NCBI RefSeq assembly: GCF_033958435.1
Contig: NC_134137.1
Location: 60,776,001 to 60,840,000 of the forward strand
Origin: Carettochelys insculpta
Lineage: Eukaryota > Chordata > Testudines > Carettochelyidae
DNA: 64,000 nt
Direction: 5' to 3'
Made by a program: the position numbers and the translations under genes. This document shows, piece after piece, positions 21,151 to 33,600 of the stretch. The notes under the pieces were generated by a model. That model saw only the letters and a program-made list of their open reading frames with translations. It made no database searches and had not been told where the DNA came from. Positions within the stretch are counted from its first letter, which is position 1. Every line of letters starts with the position of its first letter.

Positions 21151-22248
21151 CTAGGGTACCACTGGCGCATTTGAGGATTTCTGAGGGAATACTATCTTTC
21201 CCTGGGGCTTTTCCAGAAAAGAGAGTACTTTTAGCGCGTTGCTGAGTTCCTCCAAGGTGGGCACAGCATCGAGTTCAGTCATGGTGGGCAGAGGCTCGAT
21301 GGCATTCAGGGCTCTCTCTGTAACTACAGTCTCTCTGGCGTACAACTGTGAGTAGTGTTCCACCCAGCGTTCCATCTACTTGGTTCTGTCCCTCAAGACC
21401 TTGCCTGTGGCCAACTTAAGTGGGGCAGTCTTTCTTTGTGATGGACCGATGGCCTGCTTGATCCCATCGTACATTCCTCACGTTACCAGTGTCTGCGGCC
21501 TGCTGAATCTTGGAGCAGAGTTGGAGCCAGTAATCGTTGGCACACCGCCGAGCAACCTGCTGCACGTGACTCCGAGCAGACTGAGCATCTGCAGGTTCAC
21601 CTCACTGGGAGAGGACTTGTATGCAGCCAGTGCCTGTCTCTTCTTCTCAATCAGGGGCGTCAGCACTTCAGTGTGGGCTTCAAACCAATCAGCAGACTTG
21701 ACTGTCTTCTTCCCAAAGGTAGATATCGTGGTATTATAGATAGCATCCCGTAGTTGTTCCCATCTCTTGCTGATATCAATGTCGTCCGGGCGGGGCAAGT
21801 GCTTGGACAAACTCGCATACTTTTGAAGGGTCATGAGTCTTGCCAGTGTCAATGTGCAGCCTCCCTTCCTTTTTGGAGCGAAAGAGTTTTCATGGCTGGA
21901 TGTGCACCTTACTACACATGAGCAAATGGTCAGTGTCAGTCTGTGCTGTGGTAGCTACGTGTCACCCTGACATTACCTAAACGGCTGCGTTTGGTGAGGA
22001 CGAGGTCAAGCTGGTGCCAGTGTTTCGATGTTGGGTGTCGCCACGAAACTTTGTGCTGGGGTTTGACGTTGAAGAAGGTATTGGTTACGCAGAGGTCATG
22101 TTGGGAGCAGAGTTCAAGGAGGCGCTATCCGTTTTCATCCATCTTCCCTGTTCCAAACTGTCCCAGACAGGATGGCCAGCTGTGGTGGTCGCTGCCAACT
22201 CTGGCGTTAAAGTCATCAAGGATGAATAGCGGCTTACGGGAAGGTACC
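21151..22248 (-). pseudogene. LINE copy 2 endonuclease/linker remnants
   Basis: Minus-strand frames include MERWVEHYSQLYARETVV (21,375 down), KRWEQLRDAIYNTTISTFGKK and ADWFEAHTEVLTPLIEKK (21,478-21,852), and the endonuclease block FNARVGSDHHSWPSCLGQF (near 22,200). Several frameshifts separate them. The element is truncated just upstream of this endonuclease block. Confidence 0.75.
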
Positions 22249-22259
22249 CAGTGATCATA

Positions 22260-24700
22260 AGTGTATCTTAAATACCTTAAGTCTGTTAAAGGTTTTGGTG
22301 TTTTTGGGGTACATATATTTTTGTGTGGGACTTTAATACTCAATTGGACGAAGGCTAGTGGTAAAACAAATTTGAATGATTCCTTTGAAATTGGAAACAA
22401 AGACTTTTAGAAAATTAAATAATATTATACCAGGACATCCATGGAATAAACAGCATGGGCTAGCCTCCCATTTAAATGAAAAAGCAACTTATTAGTCCAA
22501 TGCTAACTTCTGATAACTTATGTGTATATATTTTTTCTAGATTACTTGATTAAGGTTGCTTGTCATGCATACTGTTTTATAAATGAACTGAAAAGCCATG
22601 ACTGGTAAATAAGGATTCTGTTTCCTTCTGTCTATAATTGGTCAGAAAATTGAGAAATTTCAATATAAAGACATTTTGAGTAGAAATCTTTCCAGTATTT
22701 TCTCATTGTGAATAATATCACCATTCCTTAGGAAGAGTGTTGTAGGCATTGTTGAGGTTATTAATTGTTAAATGAAGTATATGGGGTCCTGAACTCAGTT
22801 TATCTATTGCCTCGTTCTTTGATGTCCTTGTTAACCGAAGTGCGACTGTTGCATCAATTGAGCATCTTTATTACCATAAAGAAAAATATTCAGCATTTAA
22901 TTTACAGAGCATCAGTTAAGTCTGTAGACAAGTTCAGTGTCACCAGCCCTTGCAGCAGTGTAGGGTCTGGATGCACTAGGTCCAGAGGCCCACCTGCTAT
23001 AGGACTCATTGCTCTGCATCCGATCACCCCAAAGGCCTACAAGCAGTTCAGAATGGCTGTAGAGGAGCACTCTGTCAGAGGGACTGCTGGAGCGACCAGT
23101 AAGGGATCAGATAGTAGACAAGCAGTGGAGCAGACCCCTCAGTTGCTGTGTGTAACTCGACAAGGGAGGACTGAGTACTTGGCTGGTTAGATGAACAGCA
23201 GGGACATTGAATAGGTAGATGAACACCAGGCTCAAATGAACCCAGGGAAGGCTGCCAAAGACTATGTGCCTGGCTGGCTGGATAGAAAAGCAGCAAGTCC
23301 ATTGGTCAGTGTTGGAAGACTAAGCCTAGGGGACTGACAACAGAATCTGGACAGAGCAGGTGCGGGTACTGAAATGGGCCCTGCTCAGCTGTTTGCAAAA
23401 TGAGCCCAAGGAAGCAGTACCTCTGGATGAACCTAAGAGTTATGGCCACATAAGAGAGTTATTAGAACTCCAGACTGTAAACCATGGAAGTGGGGACAGT
23501 GCATGCATCTTAGCCGCAGGGCTGAGTCACTGAAGACTCAATGAGAAACATGAGTCAGAGAAGTGGGGAACTTGTGAGAGGCAGGTGCCACTTCTTTTAA
23601 AAGGATGTACAGTCCTGATTTGGAAGTCATGACTGTTATAATCATCCCTATAAAGGTGTGCAATCAGAATCCTTAGGCATCATTCTTTTATTTCATATTC
23701 TGCTAGTGAACAACAGGCTTTTTGAGATTTTTTAAGTAGATAGCTGTAAAAGTAACAGCTAAAATGTTTGTGAAATTAAAAGGCCAGAAGGGTTTTAAGA
23801 CTGAAGTCCTCTGTCATTTAGAAATAGAAGGTTAATGGTAAGTTTGTCTGACTGTCTTCAGGCTTAGGCCCAAAGTAACCACAGGTCAGCCTGGATTTCT
23901 GCTAGAGTATGGAGCATTAAAGCTTATATAAAACAGGGGGAAAATACTTGTCTGCTAAAGATGCATAAAAGCTTTTATAATAGGTGAGTTTTGAAATATT
24001 GGGGTTTACCTAGTTGTTCCTCTTAAAGAAACAAACTTTAGTAGTCGTGTAATACTTTAAATGATGCATCCAGGATCGATTTTGATTGTTTATTTATATT
24101 CTAAGTCTCTATATATTACACATTTAGGAAAAATATTTAGAGCCTTAACTTAGACCTCTTAAATTTGTATATAAATAAAAAATGTTCATTAAATCAATAT
24201 TTTCAATATATTTTCTCTTGCGTTACTCACAGTAAATAAAGGTTATAATAGATCACTGTACAGAAGGTGTCATGTAAAACAGTACACTTACAATCATAAT
24301 TAAATAAACTTTGCTATTTTTATGATTTTCGTTCTAAGCTTTCAGACTAAAAAAGGCAAATTGTCTCATTTCTTCAGGTCTGATAACTACAAATCTTAGG
24401 ATTTTATCTCTATTATACTTAAGCACTTTTCAGGTAAACTCTGCATGATGAGGTCCACAGTAATTTAACTGAATCTTTTGTTTGTCCTAAAACATAGGTT
24501 TATTTATATACTGGTTATAGTGGGAAAAATTTAACAGAAGGGTATTGCAACATGCTCTGAGTGGTCAAATTATGGAAATGTCTAATATCTGGAAGTTCAC
24601 TGCACAATCAAACACCTGGGCTGTGCTTTTTCTCGTGCTTTGATCTGAGCTTTGGACAAAATAGCTTACAAAAGAGCACAGCTGTTTTAATTCATTATGG
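22260..24700. other. Intronic sequence, no gene recognised
   Basis: The frame 22,765-23,190 (141 residues) has no recognisable domain or splice setting. 22,930-23,560 is purine-rich and may be a repeat that I cannot name. Confidence 0.45.
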
Positions 24701-24709
24701 AGGGGTATT

Positions 24710-24905
24710 GCTTTTAAAGTCAGATCTGCGCTGAAAAGTTAGCTCAATATAGCTACTACGTCTGTCAAGTGTGTGAAAAATCCAGAATTATTTTGTCAAC
24801 TAAACTACTGTCTCTGAGGGAGGCGGATTACCTGTAGCGATGGGAGAACCTCTGCAGTTGCTTCTGCGTGTTACATTTTAAATGTAGACATAGCCAGAAA
24901 TTTTT
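24710..24905. mobile_element. MITE remnant, possibly PIF/Harbinger type
   Basis: Contains GTGTGTGAAAAATCCAGAA, a GGGAGGCGGATTACCTGTAG segment, GCGATGGGAGAACCTCTGC and a TGTAGACATAGCC end. These blocks resemble a MITE family common in turtles whose copies read 'GTGTGAAAAATCCAC' and 'AGCGATGGGAGAACC'. The termini are degraded and no target duplication could be fixed, so the superfamily is tentative. Confidence 0.45.
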
Positions 24906-25909
24906 CAGTCATCAACAGAAGCAGACTGGAACCCATTGGGAGGCAGGACGATGGTATGGTCCTGGTGCTCTGTCACAGGATTACGTTTTCAACCACAAAT
25001 AGAATAAGTTACAGTAACCCATTCTGAATTGTTAAGTACATGACTGGATAGATCCTTCTATGCAAGGTTCCCTGTAGGCTCATGGTTAAAATAGAAAGTG
25101 CCAGTGTTAACGTGGGTCTGATTGTCAAGACGTAGTCGTGAGTTGAACAGGACCTCAAGACCTTCAAGCTATTTTAGCAGATGGTCACAAAATGTCTTCT
25201 ATAGTTTTGAATGCTGCGTCTTAAATGCTGCTGATGTAGAAAGCTTGTCAGTCTTCATAAAAAGTGAATAGCTAATGAAACAGGTGTGTGGGTGTGCATG
25301 TATGTGAGAGAGAATCACTCTGGTAGTAATGTGACCCAAATAACTGGGTGCCACCTAATTCTAAGCAACTCAGTTGTTTGTGTCTAGTAATAATATTCTA
25401 GAAACATCCCTTAGGTTGTGAAGATGTTTTCGTGAGGCCATATAGTCTTCTGAAAATCTTAATTTTTCATCAGTAGTGAAGGACAGCTGCAATCTCTTCA
25501 TGTTATAAAGGTATTAATTAACAGACACACCATTTGTATTTATTGAACATTCAGTAATTTGCATATGCACAATTAATCAGATTCTCAAAAAGGCTTAAGT
25601 ATTTTGTTACTTTAACATATATCATTTATGATATAGTCAATAAAAGTAAATGCCTATTTTAGGTTTGTTGCATATGTGTTAGTTCTAGGATTGTGGATTT
25701 GAAAAATGTTGAGGAACATATTCATGAAGGGTTGCCATAGGACAAGATATCTACCTAGGGCCTCAATCAGCAGCCACTGAAGTCAGTGGGACTATTTCCA
25801 TAGATTTCTCTGAGTGGTAGAATGCGACCTTGGTGCACCACAGCTCGCTTAAGCAAGAACTTGAAACATTTGAATGTTGCATTTCTAATGTGACTTCACT
25901 TTCTTTTAG

Positions 25910-25999
25910 GGAAGAAATCCCTTTTTTCTGGAGCCAGCAATAATTATAACAGTTACTGATGGGAGTAAATTAACAACCACAAGTGGAATACAGGATGAG
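25910..25999 (+). CDS. INTS6: INTS6-type gene, internal exon (vWA domain part)
   Basis: Encodes 30 residues beginning GRNPFFLEPAIII and ending TSGIQDE, matching the Integrator subunit 6 von Willebrand A domain. Acceptor TTCTTTTAG and donor GTAAGG flank it; it begins and ends in phase 0. INTS6 belongs to the Integrator complex, which processes snRNA 3' ends and attenuates promoter-proximal RNA polymerase II, and INTS6 helps to recruit PP2A. Human INTS6 and INTS6L are very similar here, so the paralogue call rests on memory of several variable residues. The codons before this exon must lie upstream of the window. Confidence 0.88.
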
Positions 26000-28160
26000 G
26001 TAAGGCCTAATCTGTTTATCTATTGCACCAGACTTCATATCGAAGGCTTATGTGTTAGATTTACATGTATATGTGGGATAAATTTAAATGGAGTTTCCTT
26101 GGATTTGATGCAATTTTATGTAATTGTACTGTGCTAGAAAGTATATGAAAGCCTTTTCAGCATTAAAAGCTTGAGCATTTTAAAGAAATAGCTTTAAACA
26201 GATTTGAAGAGTTTCTAAAACACTCAGTTTGCCAGTTTGAGTCTGACTTAAAGTACTGGCAGACACGCAAATCATTCTGTTCAAGGTAAATGGGATATTC
26301 TACACAATTGTTAAATGAGTATACATGGCTTTTTAAAGGGATTACTAGAATACATGTAGTGTACTGAAGTATATACGTCTGGAAAAATGTAAACACACAC
26401 TATCTATATAGATCTTATTTAATGTTCGGAAGTACTTCTGTGATTTATAGATGTCAGTTGAGAATTATTGTCTGGACTCTGGAATGTCCCTTACCAGTCT
26501 AATAAAACAGAGATTGTCTAAAGATTTAATTTCAAATTAATTCATATACCTTACCTTATTCAAATTCCTACATATACCATAGAACACTTAAAATCAGACA
26601 TACTGGGTCCATGCTCACAATATATTTTGCAGGTCTCCATAGCTAAAATTCTGAGGTATTAAGCTGTTTAATCACCAGATGGCATGAGGTTTCTTTCTTG
26701 TGAAGTTGCAGCTGTTCCTAACTGCCTAGATGACGAGCTCTTTACTGATGCAGTGATTCTGTTTTTTTTTTTTATGTGAGCAGGCCTTGCAAGGGGGGAA
26801 AAGAAAAAAAAGCTACTGTCTGGTTCCGTTTTCAAAAGTAAAGGCTAGGTCCTGTCAGTGTTCGTGGTTTTCCCTTTTTATTTCTTTTTTTTTTTTAATT
26901 TTTTTCTCGTAACAGGTTCACAAACATTTTTGTATGGTGCATCATGTTTTAATAGAGGTTATCTTACAGACCACATACCCTTTGAATTGTGATTGTGCAG
27001 CCTTTCTCTTGTTGTTCTGTAATTCATTCCTTGGCCGTTAAAGAAAATTCTTTCATGAAAAAATGATATTAAGAAAGTGTGAAATATGTTTTTAACCTTT
27101 TTTTAATACACTTAAGTTAATAATGAGCAGGGGAGGAGAAGGAGCAAGGTTGCGTTATGTAACAAGCCAGCTTTCCATTTATGACCAGCAAGTGTTCCAT
27201 GAATCAGTTTGAGAATTTCTGCTTCAGAGTATTTGCTTTTAGTTGACTTTTTTGTGTCCTTGGACTAGTCTCTTTCCCTCCCCCTCCTTTGAGTGATGAG
27301 GTATTCTAGTCCTGCTCCAAGTGTGGTCATATAACTTTCCTACAAGAGGAACACTAACATTGTTGATTCCAACATTGGAGACAACTGTGTATCTCATTGT
27401 GTAGCTGACTTTAGGATCCCTGAGCTGTTAAGGTATAGCTTAGTCCTGACTTTCCATAATTTGGTCAGTGAAGATGTTTTTAGAATTCTTAAAAGCCTAT
27501 AGGGTGGCTATCCTGTAGGCAGATTGTTCTACAACTGTGCTGCCAGCTTAAATGTAAATGCCATTAGTTTGTCTAAATATCACTAGTAGTTTTTATACAT
27601 TCTGCAGATTTCTGTTTTCCTATCATTCTCTTGAGTGAGGGCAGTACACCAACCTATGTGTTGCTTAAGAGGCCTTAAACTTTTAAGGCCTGACTCCATA
27701 GTGAGAGCCACAGCCATTAATCAGGAAAGCACCTAGTATTCAACCTCCGTTTCCAGAGCAAACCTACCAAGTAATTCTTGAAATTGGTTTTCAATGACTC
27801 GTATACCTTACTGAGGTCTTGGACTTCTTGCCAATCAGGTTTCGTGCTGGTATGCAGAACTGTATGTAAATGGCTGCCATTTCTTGTCTATTGATGAAGG
27901 GAAGATATTTTCTCATGTTAATAGAACCTTCTGCAACATTTGCGACTGGTAGCAACCGAACAGTATTGTTCAGTTTTGACATTTCAGGGGTTATTATGGG
28001 TACAATGAGCTGGATGGGGTCCTTCCCTTATTATTATACTCATTATGGTAACTTCTGCTTCCAGACCCCTCACCTATGAAATCCCTCAGTGCACACAGTA
28101 TAATTTTTCTAGTACTGTTCTTGGTTTAATTGAAGTCTTGAGGGATAGCAGTGTTCTGTG
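26000..28160. other. Intron, AT-rich, no gene
   Basis: Follows the donor at 26,000. Contains homopolymer T runs near 26,761 and 26,885, and no recognised exon. The frame 27,870-28,079 is not supported by similarity. Confidence 0.5.
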
Positions 28161-28175
28161 CTTCTTATGGTTAAA

Positions 28176-28665
28176 CAACACGGCCTTGTCGGTGTTTGGA
28201 AGAAGAGCTAGAAACACGAATGACTGGTTCGAAGCTAACTCCGATGAGATGATTCCAGTCATTGAAAAGAAGCGCGCTGCACTCCTGGAGTACAAACACT
28301 CACCAAGCCAGAGTACCCAGGAAGCACTTAGAGCGGCCAGAAGAACAGTACAGCAGACAGCCAGGCGCTGTGCCAACAACCAGTGGCTCCAGCTATGCAG
28401 CAGCATCCAGACCTGTGCCGACTTTGGTAATCTCAGAGGAATGTATGAGGGTATGAGGAAGGCATTAGGACCCACCCAGAACAAGATGGCACCTCTGAAA
28501 TCCAAATCTGGTGAAGTCATTGCTGACAAAGCCAAACAGATGGAGCGCTGGGTTGAGCACTACTCCGAGCTGTACTCACGCGAGAACGTTGTGGTTGACG
28601 CAGCCCTCGATGCCATCGAGCTCCTACCAGTAATGGACAAACTGGATCAAGAACCGACTGGATGA
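28176..28665 (+). pseudogene. LINE copy 3 linker region
   Basis: Reads NTALSVFGRRARNTNDWFEA, then RCANNQWLQLCSSIQTCA, then KSKSGEVIADKAKQMERW and VEHYSELYSRENVVVDAA. Relative to copy 1 two bases are missing near 28,657, which ends this frame just before the RT. Copy 3 shows the undeleted state at the places where copy 1 has lost bases. Confidence 0.75.
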
Positions 28666-30370
28666 ACTGAAGAGAGCCATCGACAGCATTGCAGCAGGAA
28701 AGGCCCCTGGTCAGGATGGTATACCACCAGAGGTAATCAAATGTGCCGCGGACACGCTCCTGGAACCCCTACATGAGCTACTGTGCCTGTGCTGGAAAGA
28801 GGGTGAGGTTCCACAGGATATGCACGATGCTAACATTGTAACCTTGTATAAGAACAAAGGAGACAGAAGCGACTGCAACAACTACCGTGGAATCTCCCTC
28901 CTAAGCGTCACTGGTAAACTGTTCGCTCACGTCATCCTTGGCAGACTCCAAAAGATTGCTGAGAGGGTGTACCCTGAATCGCAGTGCGGATTCCGCGCAG
29001 AGAGGTCTACCGTTGACATGGTCTTCTCTCTAAGGCAGCTGCAGGAGAAGTGCAGGGAGCAGAGAAAGCCACTCTACATAGCCTTCATCGACCTGACCGA
29101 GGCCTTTGACTTGGTCAGCAGGGATGGTCTGTTCAAACTGCTCCACAAGATAGGCTGTCCTCCACGATTACTCAAGATGATCCAGTCGTTCCACAAAGAC
29201 ATGAGAGGAACCATCCAATCTGATGGTGCATTATCGGATGCTTTCAGAATCAGGAGCGGCGTCAAACAAGGATGCGTGCTTGCTCCGACATTGTTCGGGA
29301 TCTTCTTCGCACTCCTCCTGAAGCATGCCTTTGGATCTTCAACAGAGGGCATCTTGCTGCACACAAGATCTGATGGGAAACTGGCTAACCTTGCAAGGCT
29401 GAAAGCTAAGTCTAAGGTGCGAGAAGTCCTCATCAGAGACATGCTGTTCGCAGACGATGCTGCTGTAGTGTCTCACACAGAAGACCAGCTTCAAAAACTA
29501 CTGGATCAGTTCTCCAAAGTGTGCAAGGACTTTGGGCTTACCTTCAGCCTAAAGAAGACAAACGTACTCGGTCAGGATGTTGCTGAACCTCCATCAATCA
29601 GCATTGACAACTATACGTTAGAGGTCATCCACGAGTTCGTTTACCTCGGGTCCACCATCCCTGACACCCTGTCATTGGAGACTGAGCTAAATAGGAGGAT
29701 CGGAAAAGCAGCCACAACTCTGTCCAGACTCAGCAAGAGAGTGTGGAATAACAACAAGCTGTACACTCACACCAAAATGCAAGTCTACAAAGCCTGCATC
29801 CTCAGCACCCTCCTTTATGGCAGCGAGACTTGGACCTTGTATGCCCGCCAGGAAAAGAGGCTGAACGTCTTCCACTTGCGCTGCCTCAGGCGCATCCTTG
29901 GAATATCATGGAAGGACAGAGTGACCAACACCGCCGTCCTCGAGCAAGCTGGAATCCCAACCATGCACACCCTCCTCAGGCAGCGTCGGCTCCGCTGGCT
30001 TGGCTACGTCCACAGTATGAATGATGGAAGGATTCCAAAAGACATCCTGTACGGTGAGCTAGCCTCTGGCAAAAGACCTCCCGGACGCCCCCAGCTGCGC
30101 TACAAAGATGTCTGCAAGAGAGATCTCAGAGAGGTAGGCATCGAGCTGGACAACTGGGAAGAACTAGCAGATGACCGCAGCAAATGGAGGCAGGGGTTAC
30201 ACAAGGGCCTTCAGAAGGGCGATATGAAGATCGAACAGCTAGCAGAGGAGAAGCGAGCGCACAGAAAGCACACTAAGGACTTGCCAGACACCCACCACAT
30301 CTGCAAGAGATGCAGCAAGGACTGTCACTCTCGTGTGGGTCTTCATAGTCACAATAGACGCTGTAAATGA
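28661..30370 (+). pseudogene. LINE copy 3 reverse transcriptase and C-terminal zinc-finger ORF, open for about 570 codons
   Basis: Open from the shift near 28,660 to the stop at 30,368-30,370. RT blocks: GISLLSVTGKLFAHVIL, CGFRAERSTVDMVFSLR, YIAFIDLTEAFDLVSRDGLF, SGVKQGCVLAPTLFGIFF and the catalytic FADD in DMLFADDAAVVSHTE. Further on: VIHEFVYLGSTI, ILSTLLYGSETWTL, RCLRRILGISWKDRV, RLRWLGYVHSMNDGRIPKD, GELASGKRPPGRPQLRYKDV and a terminal finger CKRCSKDCHSRVGLHSH followed by two arginines and Cys. All catalytic residues that I can see are present. It lacks the endonuclease and a promoter, so it is treated as a dead copy. Confidence 0.85.
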
Positions 30371-30448
30371 AGTCCTCAATTGAAACTTTAAAGGGCGCGA
30401 TCCATCGTCTATGCAGACTGAAGGATGCCTACTACTATGGTTAAACAA

Positions 30449-31780
30449 ATCTGGCCATAACAGTCCAAAAGATTCTAGATCACACAGTGCAAGTGTGGCT
30501 ATTTTTGTCCTGCCTGCCTTCTAATATGATTTGCCAGTGAGCATTAGTGCTTATTCTCATTACAAGAATACAGTAGAGGATACCATATATAAAGCAGTGA
30601 CAACCTGGGTGTATGATTTGGGTGCCCTATGGCTAATTTCAAGTGATGGGTTCTGTTTGGGAAAATGTTGACTTATCTACTCTGGCCACTTGCAGTAGCA
30701 AAAGCAGACTTAAAGTGCGAGTATATGTTTGGTTGTTGAGAGCATTTGCCTGTTCTCTCCTATATAAATTGTGAGGCTGAGGATTATGCATCAGTTCCAT
30801 GCTTCCAGACCCCACATGTTTTTTTTTATTTTTTTATTTTTTTTAAAAGTGTTGTTCAAATGGTCTATTGGCTAGAGATAATTTAAATCAATATACAGTA
30901 GAGTGGCTGACATTATTCTTACAAGAAAGATTTGTAATTCTCCAAGTAAAACACAGAACAAACACAGCTGAGTTTCTAGTCCACTAATCACTTATGCTTA
31001 ATGCTCTGTCATATCTACTTTTAGAAGTCAATATCCTTTACCAACGTGTTTGCTTTTTCAGCAGATAGCCTATTACAAATGTCTGACCAAATCAAAGAAG
31101 CTAAAAACAATTGATGCAGAGCTGGCTGGACAGAAGGTCTTTTTGTATTTAAAAATAAAAAAGATGTCTTGACTTTCCTGGTTTTGTTGCAATACACAAT
31201 CAGACCATCCTTTGCAAAGGTAGTTTGGGGATAGAATTTTCCCTGGCGGATTGCATTTTCAATTTTAAATGATAGAAGGGGAAAAAAAGATTGTGACTAC
31301 CAACCATGTTTCAATCTCTGTTTTCTGCTTTGATCTTAACCTATAACCTTTGTACATGTTATCAATTGTGTTAGTTAATTAAAAGAAACATGTTCTGTCT
31401 CTGCATAATTTTTTTCTTGTTGGTTCCAGTTTTAGTTAATTAGCTGTAGCCAGATTTCCACTGATAGTGACAGTAATATTGATTGATATAATCTGTTATC
31501 TCCCTTTGAAACTGCCTGCAATTTCTTACATTGTGTCCTTAAAATTCCTTGTTTTGTCTTTACATGTCTTTGTAAATTTCAGGATTCTTGAGGTACTGGA
31601 CACAGATGGAGACATAATCTTGTGGACAGGTCCCAGTGTGTTATTGAGAAGCTGGGGCATTAGTCTCCCCCTTTTCAGTTAACTCGCCAGCAGGCTTACT
31701 GGTTGCAGACTAACTTTAGGAGTTCAGGAATGTTTTAGCACTGTTACTACTGCCCTTTCAATTAGTAGTGCATCGGAAGT
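30449..31780. other. Intron sequence, no gene
   Basis: AT-rich; T-rich tract near 30,820-30,845. No coding or repeat family recognised. Confidence 0.5.
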
Positions 31781-32104
31781 CCAGAATAATTGCACCTGGA
31801 GTAGCATCCCTATGAGTGCTCCCTCATGCTTGTCCTGGTGCTCTAAATCTAGAAACTTTAGTTGCAGTATGCATGGGGGTCCACAAATGCTATGTCTCTC
31901 TTCGAGCTGCATCACAATGCTGCATGGCTAGAGGTGGAACTGTTAGCAGCTGTCTTCATCTACTTATTGAACATTAGTCTTCTAGCTATAATTCTAGTTG
32001 TAATTTTTTACTTGTTTTCTTACCGTAAAATAAAACCAACCCCACACGTTTTTGTATTCCCACCTTTTCTCCCCATTGGGTAGGTCCTTTCTAACTAACA
32101 GGGT

Positions 32105-33600
32105 ATGCTCAACTCACCAGAGTTCAAAAAGTGCCTCACTTGTAACCAGGCAATCCTGATTGCAGATATTCACACTCAGTGAATTTAATACCTTGGGGAG
32201 AGCCACATACAACAAAGACATGATCTTTGCCAACCACTCTGGTCAAAATCCCACAAAGAGTTCCTCCAAAAGAATATTTTCTTAGCGGTAGCTCTCCAAC
32301 ACCTGCCACCTGGTAGATATGAGTCTTCCCTACAGCCTTTTTCATCTAAAGGCTTTGGATCAAAGAAGCAGGCTGTGGACCCCTCTCTCAGATCTTTTAA
32401 GAAGAGAGCAGGAAGCCCCCTACATGAGTCTCAAGTTACTGGGCAAGATGGTGATTGCATGTGGCTATCTTCAGCACCAGTGCCTTCCAGAAACCAATAA
32501 TAACCAGTGCTGGCAACAGGAGACAGACCTGATTTGCAGGGGCACCAAAGAAATATGAGTAAGCACTCCTCTAAAAAGATGCATCTGGTATGTGAGCCCA
32601 CATCTGGATCACTAGCAGAGGCTTGGCCTGGACAATTAATACAGTACAGACTGAACTCTGCCATTTAAGAGATCTCCACATGCTGAATGCACTAGAATCC
32701 TCTTTTCATGGTGCTGAGTCCTCTGGAATAATCCTCTACCAAGCACAGGAATGTCCCTGCTGCCATTTCCCTCTGCTTTTTAACAAAAGTTCAGCAGTGA
32801 GCCTGAGGCAGTAGTGTTGCAGTACTTTTTCCATCTTCCATATAGTGCTCATTACCAACAGAACTCAAGGCTCTATCCACAGATGACTGCATAACTAACA
32901 TGTAGGTGTGGCAACCCATGGTCATCACCACTGAGCTGTTTGCTGCTACCACCCCACTGGCCATATTATGACCCTTGAGTGATGCAGCTCCAAGATGCCT
33001 CTGGAGCACTAAACTTTGCCTGAGAGCCCTGGAGGTACAGTCCCCATGACCCATTCCATTCAGGGGTTCAAAAATACCTCGTTTCTTAGATGAACAGGAA
33101 GCTGGTAATGAGGAGAAAGTGATACTGAAGACCGTCTCCTGTTCTCCAAATGAAGCCATCATACCTTCTTGACCATCTGTGGCAGAAAACTTTCATCTCT
33201 TTCAGCAAATGGCAGAGGATGGCAGACGCTCTCCAGATTGCATTGGAAGAAGTCAAGGATAACCACCATCAACATCTTGAAATCCTTCATTCTTCAATTC
33301 TTCAACCTTCTCAAAGATTGCCATCCTGATTAATGAGGCCATTTTAGAGCTGACAAAGACTGTGTGACAGACCCCATCATCAGTGGCCCCAACCTATAAG
33401 CAAACAGACAAAAATATGTCCTTACTATTGAATCTCCTATTCTCCTACTTTTCACCTAGCTCCATCATTGTGGACTTTGTCAGTTCTCATGGCCAAGAAT
33501 ACCAGTCAAGGGGCTGCTGTTTATGGCAAGGTTTGGAAGTGCTGTTCAGTAGAAAATTATATTTCTCAGCCACTCTGCAATTTCTTATCATAGCTACCAG
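32105..33600 (+). pseudogene. DIRS D4 gag remnant
   Basis: The N-terminal zinc-knuckle-like block (FKKCLTCNQA...HTQ then YLGESH after a stop) is at 32,108-32,210. The later gag block around 33,330-33,520 contains INEAILELTKTV, a stop where a Trp is usual, SSVAPTYKQTDKNMS and the LLFSYFSPSSIIVDFVSSHG segment. The pieces are collinear with the gag of copies D1 and D2. Confidence 0.6.

Larger units (their letters stand above)
19499..22248 (-). mobile_element. 5'-truncated LINE on the minus strand (copy 2, divergent subfamily)
   Basis: Flanked by the 11-mer CAGTGATCATA at 19,488-19,498 and 22,249-22,259. Its 3' end, on the minus strand, is GGATGCCTACTAC, the same terminus as copies 1 and 3. The minus-strand frames read, from the right, part of the endonuclease (PLFILDDFNARVGSDHHSW, near 22,200), the linker, the RT and the finger. 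The protein differs from copies 1 and 3 at many positions, so this is a separate, older subfamily. The 5' part of the endonuclease is missing. Confidence 0.85.
28176..30437 (+). mobile_element. 5'-truncated LINE with almost intact reverse transcriptase (copy 3)
   Basis: Flanked by TATGGTTAAACAA at 28,166-28,178 and 30,436-30,448. The 5' junction sits inside the linker region and shares CAA with the target, so the edge is uncertain by 3 bases. The 3' end is GGATGCCTACTAC(TA). It is very similar in DNA and protein to copy 1, suggesting fairly recent activity, and it lacks the endonuclease. It lies in an intron of the INTS6-type gene in sense orientation. Confidence 0.88.

Noticed and set aside
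22765..23190. A 141-codon frame as a possible host exon or gene
   Set aside because: There is no similarity to a known domain, no paired splice sites in phase with INTS6, and low-complexity composition.
29074..29442. A 122-codon minus-strand frame inside LINE copy 3
   Set aside because: It is antisense to the conserved RT blocks and similar antisense frames occur at the same place in copy 1, so it is a by-product of codon usage.
30820..30845. Poly(T) tract as the tail of an antisense retroelement
   Set aside because: No recognisable element sequence adjoins it and no target duplication was found; it may be a simple T-rich tract.
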